The translations under genes were made by a program, and so were the position numbers. The notes under the pieces were generated by a model. That model saw only the letters and a program-made list of their open reading frames with translations. It made no database searches and was not told the origin of the DNA. From positions 1 to 64,000 of the forward strand of contig NZ_JALBWV010000006.1 in the NCBI RefSeq assembly GCF_022678645.1: a stretch of 64,000 nucleotides of DNA, in the 5' to 3' direction. Source of the DNA: Saccharopolyspora soli (lineage in GTDB: Bacteria; Actinomycetota; Actinomycetes; Mycobacteriales; Pseudonocardiaceae). Shown one piece after another: positions 35,220 through 44,205 of this stretch; the first letter of the stretch is position 1, and each line of letters opens with the position of its first letter.

Positions 35220-36693
35220 TCGAAAAGCCGCGGGTTCCGAGCAGGCGGTGGGTCGCCGCCTGCGAGCACACTCTTGCTGCTCCGAAGGTTTGGATCCAGC
35301 CTCGGAAGCCCGAGAAGTCGTCACCGGGGACGCCCATGTCGACGATCACCGCCTGCGGGTGGCGCTCCCGCAGCCGGTCCAGGATCGGGCGCTGCCAGTC
35401 GAACCGGTGGGAACTCCTGGTCAGCACGACCACGTCCGCGTCGGGGCCGCACTCGTCGAGGTACTGGCCGAGTTCCGCCCGGACCATGCCGTCGCCGTTG
35501 TAGGTGCTGCCGTTGACCGCCACCACCTCCAGGTCCACACCGGCGTCCCGCAGCGGTTGCTCGACGCCCCAGGACGCCTTGCCAGCGGCCGGTGAGTGCG
35601 TCGGGTCCAGCCGGATGACCAGGGCCCGCTTCCCGCGCAGCACCGGATCGCCGTGCACGACAACGACATCTTCCGCGAGTTGCCGCCCCACCGAGTCGTC
35701 GTGACTCGCGGTGGACTTCGGCCGGTTGCCGAGCCGGGCGATCCGCTCGTTGGCCTCGGCCAGCCGTTGCTCGCTCAACGTGCCGTCCCGCACCGCGCCC
35801 ACCAAAGCGCTGACGGCCGCGTCGACGTCTTCGTTGTACGCCCAGGCGCCGAGGCAAAGCGCGTCGGCGCCAGCCGCGATGGCCCGCACCGCGGCCTCGG
35901 GAAGGCCCGCGACATCCCGGATTCCGTGCATCTCCAGGGCATCGGTGATGACCACGCCGTCGAATCCCAGTTCGCCGCGCAGGATTCCGGTGAGCACCGC
36001 CGCGCTGATGGTGGCGGGCACCTCATCGATCTCGGGCAGCCGGACGTGCGACACCATGATGCTGTCGACGCCGGCGGCGATCGCCGAGCGGAACGGATCC
36101 AGGTAGTGGTCTAGGAGTTCGGCCCGCGAGAGCGCAACGGTGGGCGTGCCGAGGTGCGCGTCCGTGCCGCTGAGGCCATGTCCTGGGAAGTGCTTCGCGC
36201 AGGCGCTCGCGCCCGCCTCCTGCAGCCCCTCGACCCAGGCCGCCGCGTGCTCGCTGACCAGCGCGCGGTCCGAGCCGAAGCAGCGGATCCCGTTCGGGCT
36301 CATCGGGTTGACCGCGGTGTCCACCGCGGGCGCGAGGTCCCAGTCGATCCCGGCCTCGACCAGCGAAAGCCCGATCTGGAGGGCGGCCTGCCTGGTCCGG
36401 TCCGGATCGCCCAGCCGACCGAGCGCGTGGTTGCCGGGAACCGAAGTGCCGCCGTGGTCTTCCAGCCGGTTGACGTCGCCGCCTTCCTCGTCGATCGCCA
36501 GCAGCACGTGGTCGCCGAGCCCGTGCAGCGCCGCGGTCAGCTCCCGCAACTGCTCGCCGGAGCTGATGTCCTTGCCGAACAGGACGAATCCGCCCAGTCC
36601 GGCCTCGATGCGTTCCTTGGCCCAGCGCGTGACGGTGGTCCGGCCCAGCGCCGGGAACAGGACGCCGTGGGCGAGTCGGGACAGGTCGTTCAT
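35215..36693 (-). CDS. Glycoside hydrolase family 3 protein (NagZ/beta-N-acetylhexosaminidase-like)
   Basis: A 492-residue GH3 enzyme. The barrel domain shows LLAIDEEGGDVNRL (substrate Asp/Glu), the NagZ-type signature KHFPGHG (167-173) with GTDAHLGTP (His180 in the Asp-His region typical of NagZ), and the nucleophile Asp251 in VVITDALEMHGI. A second alpha/beta domain follows to about residue 490. No signal peptide is visible, so it may act on imported sugars. Last gene of the minus-strand sugar ABC operon, which suggests the transporter brings in N-acetylhexosamine-containing oligosaccharides; that link is inference. Confidence 0.88.
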   Translation of the reverse strand: MNDLSRLAHGVLFPALGRTTVTRWAKERIEAGLGGFVLFGKDISSGEQLRELTAALHGLGDHVLLAIDEEGGDVNRLEDHGGTSVPGNHALGRLGDPDRTRQAALQIGLSLVEAGIDWDLAPAVDTAVNPMSPNGIRCFGSDRALVSEHAAAWVEGLQEAGASACAKHFPGHGLSGTDAHLGTPTVALSRAELLDHYLDPFRSAIAAGVDSIMVSHVRLPEIDEVPATISAAVLTGILRGELGFDGVVITDALEMHGIRDVAGLPEAAVRAIAAGADALCLGAWAYNEDVDAAVSALVGAVRDGTLSEQRLAEANERIARLGNRPKSTASHDDSVGRQLAEDVVVVHGDPVLRGKRALVIRLDPTHSPAAGKASWGVEQPLRDAGVDLEVVAVNGSTYNGDGMVRAELGQYLDECGPDADVVVLTRSSHRFDWQRPILDRLRERHPQAVIVDMGVPGDDFSGFRGWIQTFGAARVCSQAATHRLLGTRGFSR

Positions 36694-36709
36694 GCGGTCC
36701 TCACTGTTC

Positions 36710-37543
36710 TCACTCCTTCACCGCGCCGCCGGTCATCCCGCCGACCAGCCTGCGCTGCACGAACAGGAAGAAGACCAGCACCGGAACGGAGAAGATCGAC
36801 GACGCGGCGATCATTGCGCCGTAGTCGACGCCCTCCTGGGTCTGGAACGAGACGAGCCAGACCGGCAGCGTGTAGTTGCCCTGCGACTTCATCAGCACGT
36901 AGGCGAACAGGTAGTCGTCCCACGCCGAGACGAAGGCGAAGATCGACGTGGCCACCACACCCGGCATCAGCAGCGGCAGCAGGATCTGCACGAAGGCGCG
37001 CAGGCGGCTGCAACCGTCGACCATCGCTGCCTCCTCCAGTTCGACCGGCACGCCCGCGACGAAGCCGCGCAGCGTCCAGATCGTGAAGGGCAGCACGAAG
37101 GTCAGGTAGGTGGCGACCAGGCCGGGCAGGAAGTCCAGCGCGTTGACCGAGCGCAGCATCAGGTAGATCGGGATGATCATGGCCGACTGCGGGATCATCT
37201 GCACCAGCACCAGGACCACCAGGAAGAGCCGTCGCCCGCGGAACGAGAAGCGGACGACGGCGATCGAGGCGCCCAGCGCGATCAGCATGGAAAGCGCCAC
37301 TGTGGACAGTGACACGACCAGGGAGTTGCGCGCGAAGGTCCAGAACTCCGGCTGGTCCAGCGCGCGCCGGAAGTTCTCCACGCTGGGCGGCCACGGGATG
37401 AACTGCGGCACGTCGCTGAGGATCTGCCCGGGAGTCTTCAGGGACGTGGCGAACATCCAGTAGACCGGGAAGATCATCACCGCGGCCACCAGCAGCGCGA
37501 GGACGTTCTTGGCGTTTCGGCGCGTTCTGGTACGGCTGCTCAT
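36710..37543 (-). CDS. Carbohydrate ABC transporter permease (MalG-like)
   Basis: A 277-residue inner-membrane permease with six hydrophobic segments, beginning NVLALLVAAVMIFPVYWMFATSLK. The cytoplasmic EAA loop reads ELEEAAMVDGCSRLRAFVQILLPLL, which contacts the ATPase subunit. The ATG at 37543 overlaps the stop of the upstream permease (ATGA). No ATPase gene is in this cluster, so a shared MsiK-type ATPase is probable. It lies 17 bases before the GH3 gene. Confidence 0.9.
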   Translation of the reverse strand: MSSRTRTRRNAKNVLALLVAAVMIFPVYWMFATSLKTPGQILSDVPQFIPWPPSVENFRRALDQPEFWTFARNSLVVSLSTVALSMLIALGASIAVVRFSFRGRRLFLVVLVLVQMIPQSAMIIPIYLMLRSVNALDFLPGLVATYLTFVLPFTIWTLRGFVAGVPVELEEAAMVDGCSRLRAFVQILLPLLMPGVVATSIFAFVSAWDDYLFAYVLMKSQGNYTLPVWLVSFQTQEGVDYGAMIAASSIFSVPVLVFFLFVQRRLVGGMTGGAVKE

Positions 37544-38496
37544 GGGGTCTCTCCCTGGGCGGCGACCTTCTTGACGTACACGGCGGCGAAGACGGCGAGC
37601 AGGATGACGGTCAGCACGGCGATCGCCGCACCCGCGCCGTAATCGTTCGCGTTGAACGCAGTGAGGTAGGCGTACACGCCCAGGGTCGTGGTCTGCCCGG
37701 ACGGACCGCCCTGGGTGAGGACCCAGATCGGCGTGAACGAGTTCACCGACCAGATCACCTCCAGGATCGCCAGCACCGCCAGGACCGGCCGCATGATCGG
37801 GATGGTGATCCGGCGGAAGGTGGCGAAGGTCCCCGCGCCGTCCAGGCGGGCCGCCTCGTACAGCGACTCCGGGATCTGACCCAGCGCGGCGAACATGGTC
37901 AGGGCGATGAACGGAAGCCCCTTCCACACCACCAGCAGGACGATCAGGCCCAGCGCCTCCGTGGGGTTGGCCAGCCAGTTGTGCGCGGAGAGATCACCCA
38001 GCACCCGCAACTGGGTGAGCAGCCAGTTCGCCACGCCGTACAGCGGCTGGTACATCCACTGCCACACCAGCGTGGCCGCCACCATGGGCATGGCCCACAC
38101 CAGGACCAGGCACGCCGTGGTGACCACCCGCACCCACGGCGACACGCCCAGCAGCAGGTGGGCGATCAGGAAGCCCAGCACCATCAGGGCGGTCACGCAG
38201 ACCACCGTGAAGACGACCGTGCGGCCCAGCACTTCCCAGAACTCGGAGTCGCCGAGCGCACGGGTGAAGTTCTCCAGTCCGGCGAAGTCCGCCTCCCCGG
38301 TGAACAACGACCGGGACCCGAAGTCCTGGAAGGACAGGATCGCCAGCCGCACCAGCGGGTAGCCGAGCACGACGAGGATCACCAGCACGGCTGGCGCGAT
38401 CATCGCCCAGGGCAGACCCGAGGACTGGATGGCGCTCCGGCGCCGGAGCTGCCGCACCGCGGGCGTTCGTTGCCGTTCGAGCATCATCACCGCCAC
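37540..38496 (-). CDS. Carbohydrate ABC transporter permease (MalF-like)
   Basis: A 318-residue membrane permease, the partner of the next gene. Six hydrophobic segments are seen, starting PWAMIAPAVLVILVVLGYPLVRLAIL. The EAA motif is SLYEAARLDGAGTFATFRRITIPIMRP. The start is uncertain among GTG 38496 and nearby ATG codons (38487, 38484). It follows the binding-protein gene by 30 bases and overlaps the second permease by four bases. Confidence 0.9.
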   Translation of the reverse strand: MAVMMLERQRTPAVRQLRRRSAIQSSGLPWAMIAPAVLVILVVLGYPLVRLAILSFQDFGSRSLFTGEADFAGLENFTRALGDSEFWEVLGRTVVFTVVCVTALMVLGFLIAHLLLGVSPWVRVVTTACLVLVWAMPMVAATLVWQWMYQPLYGVANWLLTQLRVLGDLSAHNWLANPTEALGLIVLLVVWKGLPFIALTMFAALGQIPESLYEAARLDGAGTFATFRRITIPIMRPVLAVLAILEVIWSVNSFTPIWVLTQGGPSGQTTTLGVYAYLTAFNANDYGAGAAIAVLTVILLAVFAAVYVKKVAAQGETP

Positions 38497-38526
38497 TTCA
38501 CCGTGACCGCACGGGGTTCATCGGGC

Positions 38527-39810
38527 TCAACCGCCCTGCTTGTTGAACACGTCGGTGGCGTGCTTGTCGTACTCGGCGGCCGACTGGGCGATGTCCGCGC
38601 CGCTGGCGATCTTCGAGAAGAACTGCTCGTTGTAGCGCTCGTTCTCCAACGTCGCCTCGCCGGGGCTGTTCGGCAGCGGGAAGCTGTGCCCGCTGGCCTG
38701 CGCGGCGACGGTGAGCTGCTCCGGAACTCCTTCGGCGGGCAGGAAACCGGGCACGATCGGCAGCAGGTTCAACTGTTGCGCCATCTTCTGCTGGAACGTC
38801 TTCGAGGTGATGATCCGCAGCCAGTCCTTGGCCAGCGCCTGGTCCGGGCTGTTGGTGGCGATGCCGATCGTGGAACCGGAGACGATGACCGGCAGCGACG
38901 CGTCCGCGGTGAATCCGGGCATCGGGAAGAAACCGATCTTGTCGGCCAGCGCGGGGTTCTTCTCCAGCACGCTGGCCGGTTCCCACGCTTTCACGTACAG
39001 CATCGCGGCCTTGCCGTCGGCGAAGATCTGCGTCTGGTCCGGGTCCGTCGTGTTGACGCCCACCGACGACGGGGTGGAGCAGGTGTTCTGGAAGTTCTGC
39101 CACGCCTGCAGGCCCTCGACGGACTTGGCGTCGCTCATCGTCGCGGTCCACTTGCCGTCGGACTGCTTCGCGACGTTCGCGCCCTTTCCGAAGAGGAACG
39201 GCACGCCCGCGAACCAGTACTCGCCGGGCATGTAGAAGCCGGAGAAGTTGGGCACCGCGGTGTTCTTCGCCGCGAGCACCCGGCAGTCCTGCTCAAGCTG
39301 CTCGATGGTCTTCGGGGGTTCGGTGATACCGGCGGCCGCGAACAGTTCCTTGTTGTACATCACCACTTTGGTCCCGCCGTACAGCGGCGTCGCGTACAAC
39401 TTCCCGTCGTACTCCGATGGCGCGGCCAGTCCGGACAGCCAGTTCGCGGAGTCCTCGAAGGAATTGCGGTCGAGTTCGGCGAGCCCGCCCGAGTAGGTCT
39501 GCAGCGGGGTCTGGGTGTTGCCCATCTCGACGATGTCGGGCGGGTTGTTGGTGGCCAGCGCCGTGGTCAGCTTGGTGACGATGTTGTCCCACTGCTGGAT
39601 CTCGACGTGCACCTGGACGCCGGGGTGCTGGCGGGCGAACTCGGCGTTGACGTCCTGGACGAGCGGGCTATCACCGGGGCCGCCGGTCATCATCCAGATG
39701 GTGAGGGTGTTGTCCGATTCGCCGCTGGGGCCCGCGCCGCCGCACCCGCTCAACGCGAGGACCGCGACCGACAGTGCGGCGAGCGCGAAACGCGATCGTG
39801 TTCGGCTCAT
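38527..39810 (-). CDS. Sugar ABC transporter substrate-binding lipoprotein
   Basis: A 427-residue extracellular family 1 binding protein. The lipoprotein signal ends ALSGC (Cys23). The mature protein shows TLTIWMMTGGPGDSP, VHVEIQQWDNIVTKLTTALATNNPPDIVEMGNTQ, YATPLYGGTKVVMYNKELFAAAGI and late FADGKAAMLYVKAWEPASVL, all usual for oligosaccharide-binding members. The start overlaps the ROK regulator's stop (ATGA). The ligand cannot be deduced. Confidence 0.92.
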   Translation of the reverse strand: MSRTRSRFALAALSVAVLALSGCGGAGPSGESDNTLTIWMMTGGPGDSPLVQDVNAEFARQHPGVQVHVEIQQWDNIVTKLTTALATNNPPDIVEMGNTQTPLQTYSGGLAELDRNSFEDSANWLSGLAAPSEYDGKLYATPLYGGTKVVMYNKELFAAAGITEPPKTIEQLEQDCRVLAAKNTAVPNFSGFYMPGEYWFAGVPFLFGKGANVAKQSDGKWTATMSDAKSVEGLQAWQNFQNTCSTPSSVGVNTTDPDQTQIFADGKAAMLYVKAWEPASVLEKNPALADKIGFFPMPGFTADASLPVIVSGSTIGIATNSPDQALAKDWLRIITSKTFQQKMAQQLNLLPIVPGFLPAEGVPEQLTVAAQASGHSFPLPNSPGEATLENERYNEQFFSKIASGADIAQSAAEYDKHATDVFNKQGG

Positions 39811-41018
39811 TCCTTTCGCTCCTTCGGTTCGTCGATTGCGCAGCTTTCGAGCTGGCCGAGGATCTGCTCGCGGTCGACGTCGATCGAGGCGAGGTGATCC
39901 GGACTGACCCCCAAGGCCGTGTACAGGCGGGACAGCGAGGAGGCCATCGCCCCGAGCAGCCCGGCCGAGTCACCGAGGGCGGACTTCTTGATGACGGTGC
40001 GGACGCCGACCGTCGCCGCGACCTCGTCGCTGATGCGGTGCAGCGCTGCCCCGGTGAAGGAATCGGAGAAGCCGCCGGTGAGCACCACGGTTCGCGGTTC
40101 GTAGGCGAGTGCGACGATGGAGACGAGGTGGGTGATCGCCTCGTCGACCTCGTGCAGCAGCGCACCGTACTTCTCGCGGTCGGCGAACAGCGATGAGGTG
40201 GACGCCACGTCGATGCCCCGGTCCCGCGCGTACGCGGCGAGACCAGCCCCGGAGATGAGGTCCCGGAGCCGGTGCGTCCGCCCCGGCAGTCGCAGTCGGC
40301 CGAACTCGCCGAGCAGCCCGCCCGCGCCGGTGAGGATCTGGCCGTTGATCGAGATCGCGACCCCCAGCCCGGTGCCCATGCTCAGCAGCACGGCGGTCTC
40401 CGACTCGGGCAGCGAGCCGTATTGGCGCTCGCCGAGCAGGGCCAGGTTCGAATCGTTGGCGATGATCGTCGGGACCCGCAGCAGCCGCGAGACTTCCGCT
40501 ATGAAGGCGGTTCCCTGGATCTGTTCGAGGTTGTGCGAACCGACGACCGTCTTGCTGTCCCCCGCGACGGCACCGGGTAGGCCGATCGTCACCGCGTGCA
40601 GGGGGATGCCCGCACCGTGGTCACGCACCAGCCCGCTGATGCGCTCCGCGACCCACCGCGCGAGCGCTTCGGCCGGGAGTTGCCGCGGGGTGGCGTCCCG
40701 GCTGCGGATCAGCGGTCGGCCCAGCGCATCGGAAACGAGCACGCGGCAGTGGGTGCCGCCGAGGTCCACGCCGCACACCACCGCGGAACGGCCGTTGAAC
40801 CCGACGGCCGTGGAATTGCGCCCAGGGCCCTCCCGCAGGATGCGGCGGCGTTCCAGCACCAGCTGGCCGGACATCAGGTCGTCGACGATGCGGAACACCG
40901 TTGCCCGGCTCAGGCCGGTGTCGCGGATCAGTTGCTGGCGATCCATCTCATGGCCGGACAGCAGCGCCGCCAGGACGGTGCTGCGGTTGGACACGCGGGA
41001 AAGGGAAGTGTCGGCCAC
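39807..41018 (-). CDS. ROK family transcriptional regulator of the sugar operon
   Basis: A 403-residue NagC/XylR-type repressor from GTG 41018 ([20 protein letters not shown]). The N-terminal winged HTH (about 5-75) contains [22 protein letters not shown]. The ROK domain follows with [38 protein letters not shown] and [13 protein letters not shown]. The zinc motif CxCGxxGCxE of many ROK proteins is absent: the corresponding part reads [11 protein letters not shown]. It is first in the operon, directly overlapping the binding-protein gene, and a palindrome lies just upstream. Confidence 0.87.
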   Translation of the reverse strand: MADTSLSRVSNRSTVLAALLSGHEMDRQQLIRDTGLSRATVFRIVDDLMSGQLVLERRRILREGPGRNSTAVGFNGRSAVVCGVDLGGTHCRVLVSDALGRPLIRSRDATPRQLPAEALARWVAERISGLVRDHGAGIPLHAVTIGLPGAVAGDSKTVVGSHNLEQIQGTAFIAEVSRLLRVPTIIANDSNLALLGERQYGSLPESETAVLLSMGTGLGVAISINGQILTGAGGLLGEFGRLRLPGRTHRLRDLISGAGLAAYARDRGIDVASTSSLFADREKYGALLHEVDEAITHLVSIVALAYEPRTVVLTGGFSDSFTGAALHRISDEVAATVGVRTVIKKSALGDSAGLLGAMASSLSRLYTALGVSPDHLASIDVDREQILGQLESCAIDEPKERKE

Positions 41019-41024
41019 AATTAC

Positions 41025-41037
41025 TCTCACAGTGAGA
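41025..41037 (-). promoter_or_regulatory. Palindromic operator before the ROK regulator gene
   Basis: TCTCAC-A-GTGAGA, a perfect inverted repeat of six bases with a one-base centre. It lies six bases upstream of the GTG start (41018) in an A/T-rich stretch that could hold the promoter. It is a good candidate for autoregulation by the ROK protein. Confidence 0.55.
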
Positions 41038-41245
41038 AGAATTGAATGCGCTGACTCTAATTGGTCCACCCGGCTTCCGGCCAGACCTCGTCATTACGTT
41101 CGGGTAAAGGCTGACAACCCGTCTCCGTGCTCGTTTCGGGTGGCTGCACCCCAGCGGGAGCGGCGTCGCTTCGAAACAGGGCAGTTCCCCGCGGGTGGTC
41201 GACAGGGTCCGGCGAGCCGCGACCGGATCGCTGATCCGACGCCCT

Positions 41246-41275
41246 CGACCCGAGGGTTCCTCGGGTCGTTAGGCT
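41246..41275 (+). promoter_or_regulatory. Inverted repeat and -10 box upstream of hemB
   Basis: CGACCCGAGG, three-base centre, CCTCGGGTCG (41246-41268) is a perfect 10-bp inverted repeat. TAGGCT (41270-41275) follows immediately and could be a -10 box, so the repeat would cover the -35 region. It may be an operator, or a hairpin insulating hemB from the divergent operon. hemB starts 41 bases further on. Confidence 0.5.
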
Positions 41276-41316
41276 CGTGGTGTCACCCCGCCGAGTCTGC
41301 CTGGGGAGCCGCTGTT

Positions 41317-42300
41317 ATGTATCCCTCGCACCGTCCGCGTCGCCTGCGGCGAAACGCCGCCGTGCGCCGCTTGGTGTCCGAGACGTCCGTGGAGCCGCGG
41401 CACCTGGTGCTGCCGATGTTCGTTCGCGAGGGCGTCGGCGAGCCGGTGCCGATCCCGTCGATGCCCGGTGTCGTGCAGCACAGCCGGGATTCGCTGCGCA
41501 AGGCCGCGGTCGACGCGGTCAGCGCCGGGGTAGGTGGCCTGATGCTCTACGGCGTGCCCGCGCAGCGGGACGCGGTGGGTTCGGGCGCGGTCGACCCGGA
41601 CGGCATCCTCAACGTCGCGCTGCGCGACGTTGCCGCCGAGGTCGGCGACGACACCGTCCTGATGGCCGACCTGTGCCTGGACGAGTTCACCGATCACGGG
41701 CACTGCGGCGTGCTGGACGACGACGGCTCCGTGGACAACGACCGCACGCTCCAGCTCTACGGCGAGATGGCCGTGGCGCAGGCCCAGTCCGGGGCACACG
41801 TGGTGGGTCCCAGCGGCATGATGGACGGCCAGGTCGGCGTGATCCGCGAGTCGTTGGACGCGACGGGCTTCAGCGACACCTCGATCCTCGCCTACTCGGT
41901 GAAGTACGCCTCGGCGTTCTACGGCCCGTTCCGCGACGCGGTCGACTCGCAGTTGAAGGGCGACCGCAAGACCTACCAGCAGGACCCGGCCAACGGCCGG
42001 GAAGCGCTGCGCGAGGTGGACCTGGACCTCGCCGAGGGCGCCGACCTGGTGATGGTCAAACCGGCGATGTCCTATTTGGACGTTGTGCGCAACGTCGCGG
42101 AAGTTGCCGACGTGCCGGTGGCCGCCTACCAGGTGTCCGGTGAGTACTCGATGATCGAGGCTGCGGTCGCCAACGGCTGGCTGGACCGGCAGCGCACCGT
42201 GTTGGAGACGCTGACCTCGATCCGCCGGGCAGGTGCGGACATCGTCCTGACCTATTGGGCGGTCGAGGCCGCGGGGTGGCTGCGGGACGCACGGGCATGA
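41317..42300 (+). CDS. hemB: Delta-aminolevulinic acid dehydratase (porphobilinogen synthase)
   Basis: Condenses two 5-aminolevulinates to porphobilinogen. The 327-residue protein (ATG at 41317, GGGGAG eight bases upstream) has the two Schiff-base lysines Lys196 ([12 protein letters not shown]) and Lys248 ([10 protein letters not shown]). The metal region reads [16 protein letters not shown]: only some of the zinc cysteines are present ([13 protein letters not shown]), with Asp replacing others, so metal use may be Mg-type. The [11 protein letters not shown] block is conserved. hemB is separated from hemACD by the inserted ABC operon. Confidence 0.95.
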   Translation: MYPSHRPRRLRRNAAVRRLVSETSVEPRHLVLPMFVREGVGEPVPIPSMPGVVQHSRDSLRKAAVDAVSAGVGGLMLYGVPAQRDAVGSGAVDPDGILNVALRDVAAEVGDDTVLMADLCLDEFTDHGHCGVLDDDGSVDNDRTLQLYGEMAVAQAQSGAHVVGPSGMMDGQVGVIRESLDATGFSDTSILAYSVKYASAFYGPFRDAVDSQLKGDRKTYQQDPANGREALREVDLDLAEGADLVMVKPAMSYLDVVRNVAEVADVPVAAYQVSGEYSMIEAAVANGWLDRQRTVLETLTSIRRAGADIVLTYWAVEAAGWLRDARA

Positions 42301-42881
42301 CCGAGTTGGGGCAGCAGGTGGACGCATTCGGCCGACCGCAACCGGATCCGTCGGTGCCGCGGTCGTTGCTGCTGGCGCGTTGGCTGTGGATCGGGGCGGT
42401 GCTGGTCGGTGTCGTGCAGGCGTTCATCCAGCTCGTCGACCGGCCGAGGCTGATCGCCGAACTTCGCCAGCTGCAACCGGAGATGAGCCAGCAGGACCTG
42501 GACGCCGCGGCCAACAGCGGGATCATGTTCACGTTCCTGCTCAAGGCGATGATCCTGCTGGTGTACGTGCTGTTGTCCAGGCGGCTGCTGGAAGGCCGCA
42601 ACTGGGCCCGCGTCGTGCTCACCGTCTTCGGCGGGTTCGGGGTGTTCAACGCGCTGCTCACGGTGCTCCTGGTCGCGCTGGTCGGCACCGCGCTGGTCCG
42701 GGAGCTCAGCGGGGTCGCCATCACGGGCGTCGACGTCGCCTTCTCGTTGGTCGTGATGGTCATCGAGATCGCCGCGGTCGTGTTCATGTACCGCCCGGAG
42801 TCCAACCAGTTCATCCGGGCGGCGCGCGACCGGCGGCGAGCCGGTCACCCGCCGGGTCCGGTTGGTAACGGTTGGTCATAG
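42297..42881 (+). CDS. Small membrane protein, first of five paralogues
   Basis: A 194-residue protein with four hydrophobic segments; ATG overlaps the hemB stop (ATGA). The cytoplasmic linker before the third segment carries [17 protein letters not shown], the motif shared with the four following genes, and the C-terminal end has [15 protein letters not shown]. The N-terminal ~20 residues are polar. Function unknown; probably arose with its neighbours by tandem duplication. Confidence 0.8.
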   Translation: MTELGQQVDAFGRPQPDPSVPRSLLLARWLWIGAVLVGVVQAFIQLVDRPRLIAELRQLQPEMSQQDLDAAANSGIMFTFLLKAMILLVYVLLSRRLLEGRNWARVVLTVFGGFGVFNALLTVLLVALVGTALVRELSGVAITGVDVAFSLVVMVIEIAAVVFMYRPESNQFIRAARDRRRAGHPPGPVGNGWS

Positions 42882-42886
42882 TGCCT

Positions 42887-42914
42887 GGACAGCGGCTGGT
42901 CCGGTTCCTAATCT
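42887..42914 (+). promoter_or_regulatory. Probable leaderless promoter of the second paralogue
   Basis: TGGACA (42887-42892) and TAATCT (42909-42914), 16 bases apart. The GTG at 42922 follows the -10 box by seven bases and has no Shine-Dalgarno sequence, so the transcript should be leaderless. Confidence 0.6.
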
Positions 42915-42921
42915 GAGGCAT

Positions 42922-43458
42922 GTGACGTCGCCGCAGGAACCTGAACGCGAGCCGTTCGCCGCGCCGCCGGTATCCGCGAACGAGCTGTCCGGGCCGGGTC
43001 GGCCGAACACGGTCGACTACTCGTTCTGGGCGGGCATCGCCAGCGTGGTCGTCGGTTTCGCGATGCTGGCGGCGGCCTTCCTGCTGGTGTCCGACGCGGA
43101 ACTGCAACTGGTGGTGCGGGAGACCGAGGTCCAGGGCCAGCGGATCACCCTGGAACAGGCGCGCGGCATCTACCTCGCGGTGGTGGCGGTGATGACCGCG
43201 ATCGTCGCGGTCATCGCGGGATTGTGGATCATGTTCCTGTTCTTCATGCGCCGGGGGCGGAACTGGGCCCGCATCGTGATCACGGTCGCCGGTGCGCTGT
43301 GGTTCCTGCTGACCATCCCGTCAGTGGTCGGTGGTTCCGCGGGCGACATCACCACCGCGCTGCTCGCGGTGCTCCAACTGCTGGCGGTGGCGGCGACGGT
43401 GGTTTTCGCTCATCTCGCACCGTCGAACCAGTACTTCCAACTCGCCCGGCGCGGTTGA
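42922..43458 (+). CDS. Small membrane protein, second paralogue
   Basis: A 178-residue protein beginning MTSPQEPEREPFAAPPVSANEL, a polar N-terminus, then four hydrophobic segments (about 32-55, 80-103, 110-130, 138-160). The shared motif appears as RGRNWARIVITVAGALW and the C-terminal motif as APSNQYFQLARRG. The GTG is taken from the promoter spacing and from similarity to the third and fourth paralogues, which begin with nearly the same five residues. Confidence 0.8.
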   Translation: MTSPQEPEREPFAAPPVSANELSGPGRPNTVDYSFWAGIASVVVGFAMLAAAFLLVSDAELQLVVRETEVQGQRITLEQARGIYLAVVAVMTAIVAVIAGLWIMFLFFMRRGRNWARIVITVAGALWFLLTIPSVVGGSAGDITTALLAVLQLLAVAATVVFAHLAPSNQYFQLARRG

Positions 43459-43461
43459 GGT

Positions 43462-43560
43462 CGTCGGAGGTTTTCGCGAGGACAGCCCCGGCGTGGCGCG
43501 GCGTACAAAAGCCAGCCGCTTTCGCTGGCATTTGAGCGCGCATTAATGTCGGAGCCCCAC
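43462..43560 (-). repeat. Degenerate copy R9 of the structured repeat
   Basis: On the minus strand the block CACGCCGGGGCTGTCCTCGC followed by GAAAACCTCC corresponds to the right half of R3-R5. The left arm and 3' hairpin are not clearly conserved. Orientation is opposite to the preceding gene, unlike most copies. Confidence 0.5.
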
Positions 43561-43592
43561 CCAACTGGTACTCGCTGTATTACGGTCGGCGC

Positions 43593-44153
43593 GTGACGTC
43601 TCCGCAAAACCCTTGGCAGCACGCGCCGAATCCGCCGCAGTTCGCGCCACAACCCGGCTTCGCCGGTGGTTATCCGCCGCAGTTCGCGGGCCCGAAGCCA
43701 CCCGGCGCGGTGGCCTTCGCGAGCCTGCTCGGCATCGCGGTTCCGCTCCTCTCCGCCGTGTTGAGCGTCGTCAGCCTCGCGCTCATGTTCGTGCAAATCG
43801 GCGAGTACCTGAGCAGCATGTGGGGCGTCGTCGCCTGGAACACCTCCTTCACCTTCTCCGCCGTGGTGCTCAGCGTGTTGTGGGTGGTGTTCTCACTGCG
43901 GATGCGGGCCGGTCGGGGGTGGGCGCGGACCACTTTGGCGATCCTGGCCGTGCTCTGGCTGCTCTACGACCTCTACTCGATCGTCATGTTCTTCGTGAAC
44001 ACCGGCGGAGATCTGGGAATGGTCATCCGCTACCCGACCATGCTGATCGGTGTCGTGCAGATGTTGCTGGTGTTCGTCACAACGGTGCTCTTCCTGGTTC
44101 TGGTGTTCCTGAAACCGTCGAACGACTACTTCAAGCTCATGCGCGGCCGATGA
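43593..44153 (+). CDS. Small membrane protein, third paralogue
   Basis: A 186-residue protein starting MTSPQNPWQHAPNPPQFAP, a Pro/Gln-rich cytoplasmic head, then four hydrophobic segments. Shared motif: AGRGWARTTLAILAVLW (Asn replaced by Gly), C-terminal motif KPSNDYFKLMRGR. The GTG lacks a ribosome site; TATTAC (43578-43583) lies nine bases upstream, so a leaderless transcript is likely. Confidence 0.8.
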   Translation: MTSPQNPWQHAPNPPQFAPQPGFAGGYPPQFAGPKPPGAVAFASLLGIAVPLLSAVLSVVSLALMFVQIGEYLSSMWGVVAWNTSFTFSAVVLSVLWVVFSLRMRAGRGWARTTLAILAVLWLLYDLYSIVMFFVNTGGDLGMVIRYPTMLIGVVQMLLVFVTTVLFLVLVFLKPSNDYFKLMRGR

Positions 44154-44168
44154 GTTTCGCCAACCAAG

Positions 44169-44198
44169 TGGACAGCGGGTGAGCCGTGTTCATACTGT
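44169..44198 (+). promoter_or_regulatory. Probable leaderless promoter of the fourth paralogue
   Basis: TGGACA (44169-44174) and TACTGT (44193-44198), 18 bases apart; the GTG at 44206 is seven bases beyond the -10 box. The -35 hexamer is identical to that of the second paralogue. Confidence 0.55.
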
Positions 44199-44205
44199 TT
44201 GCCCT

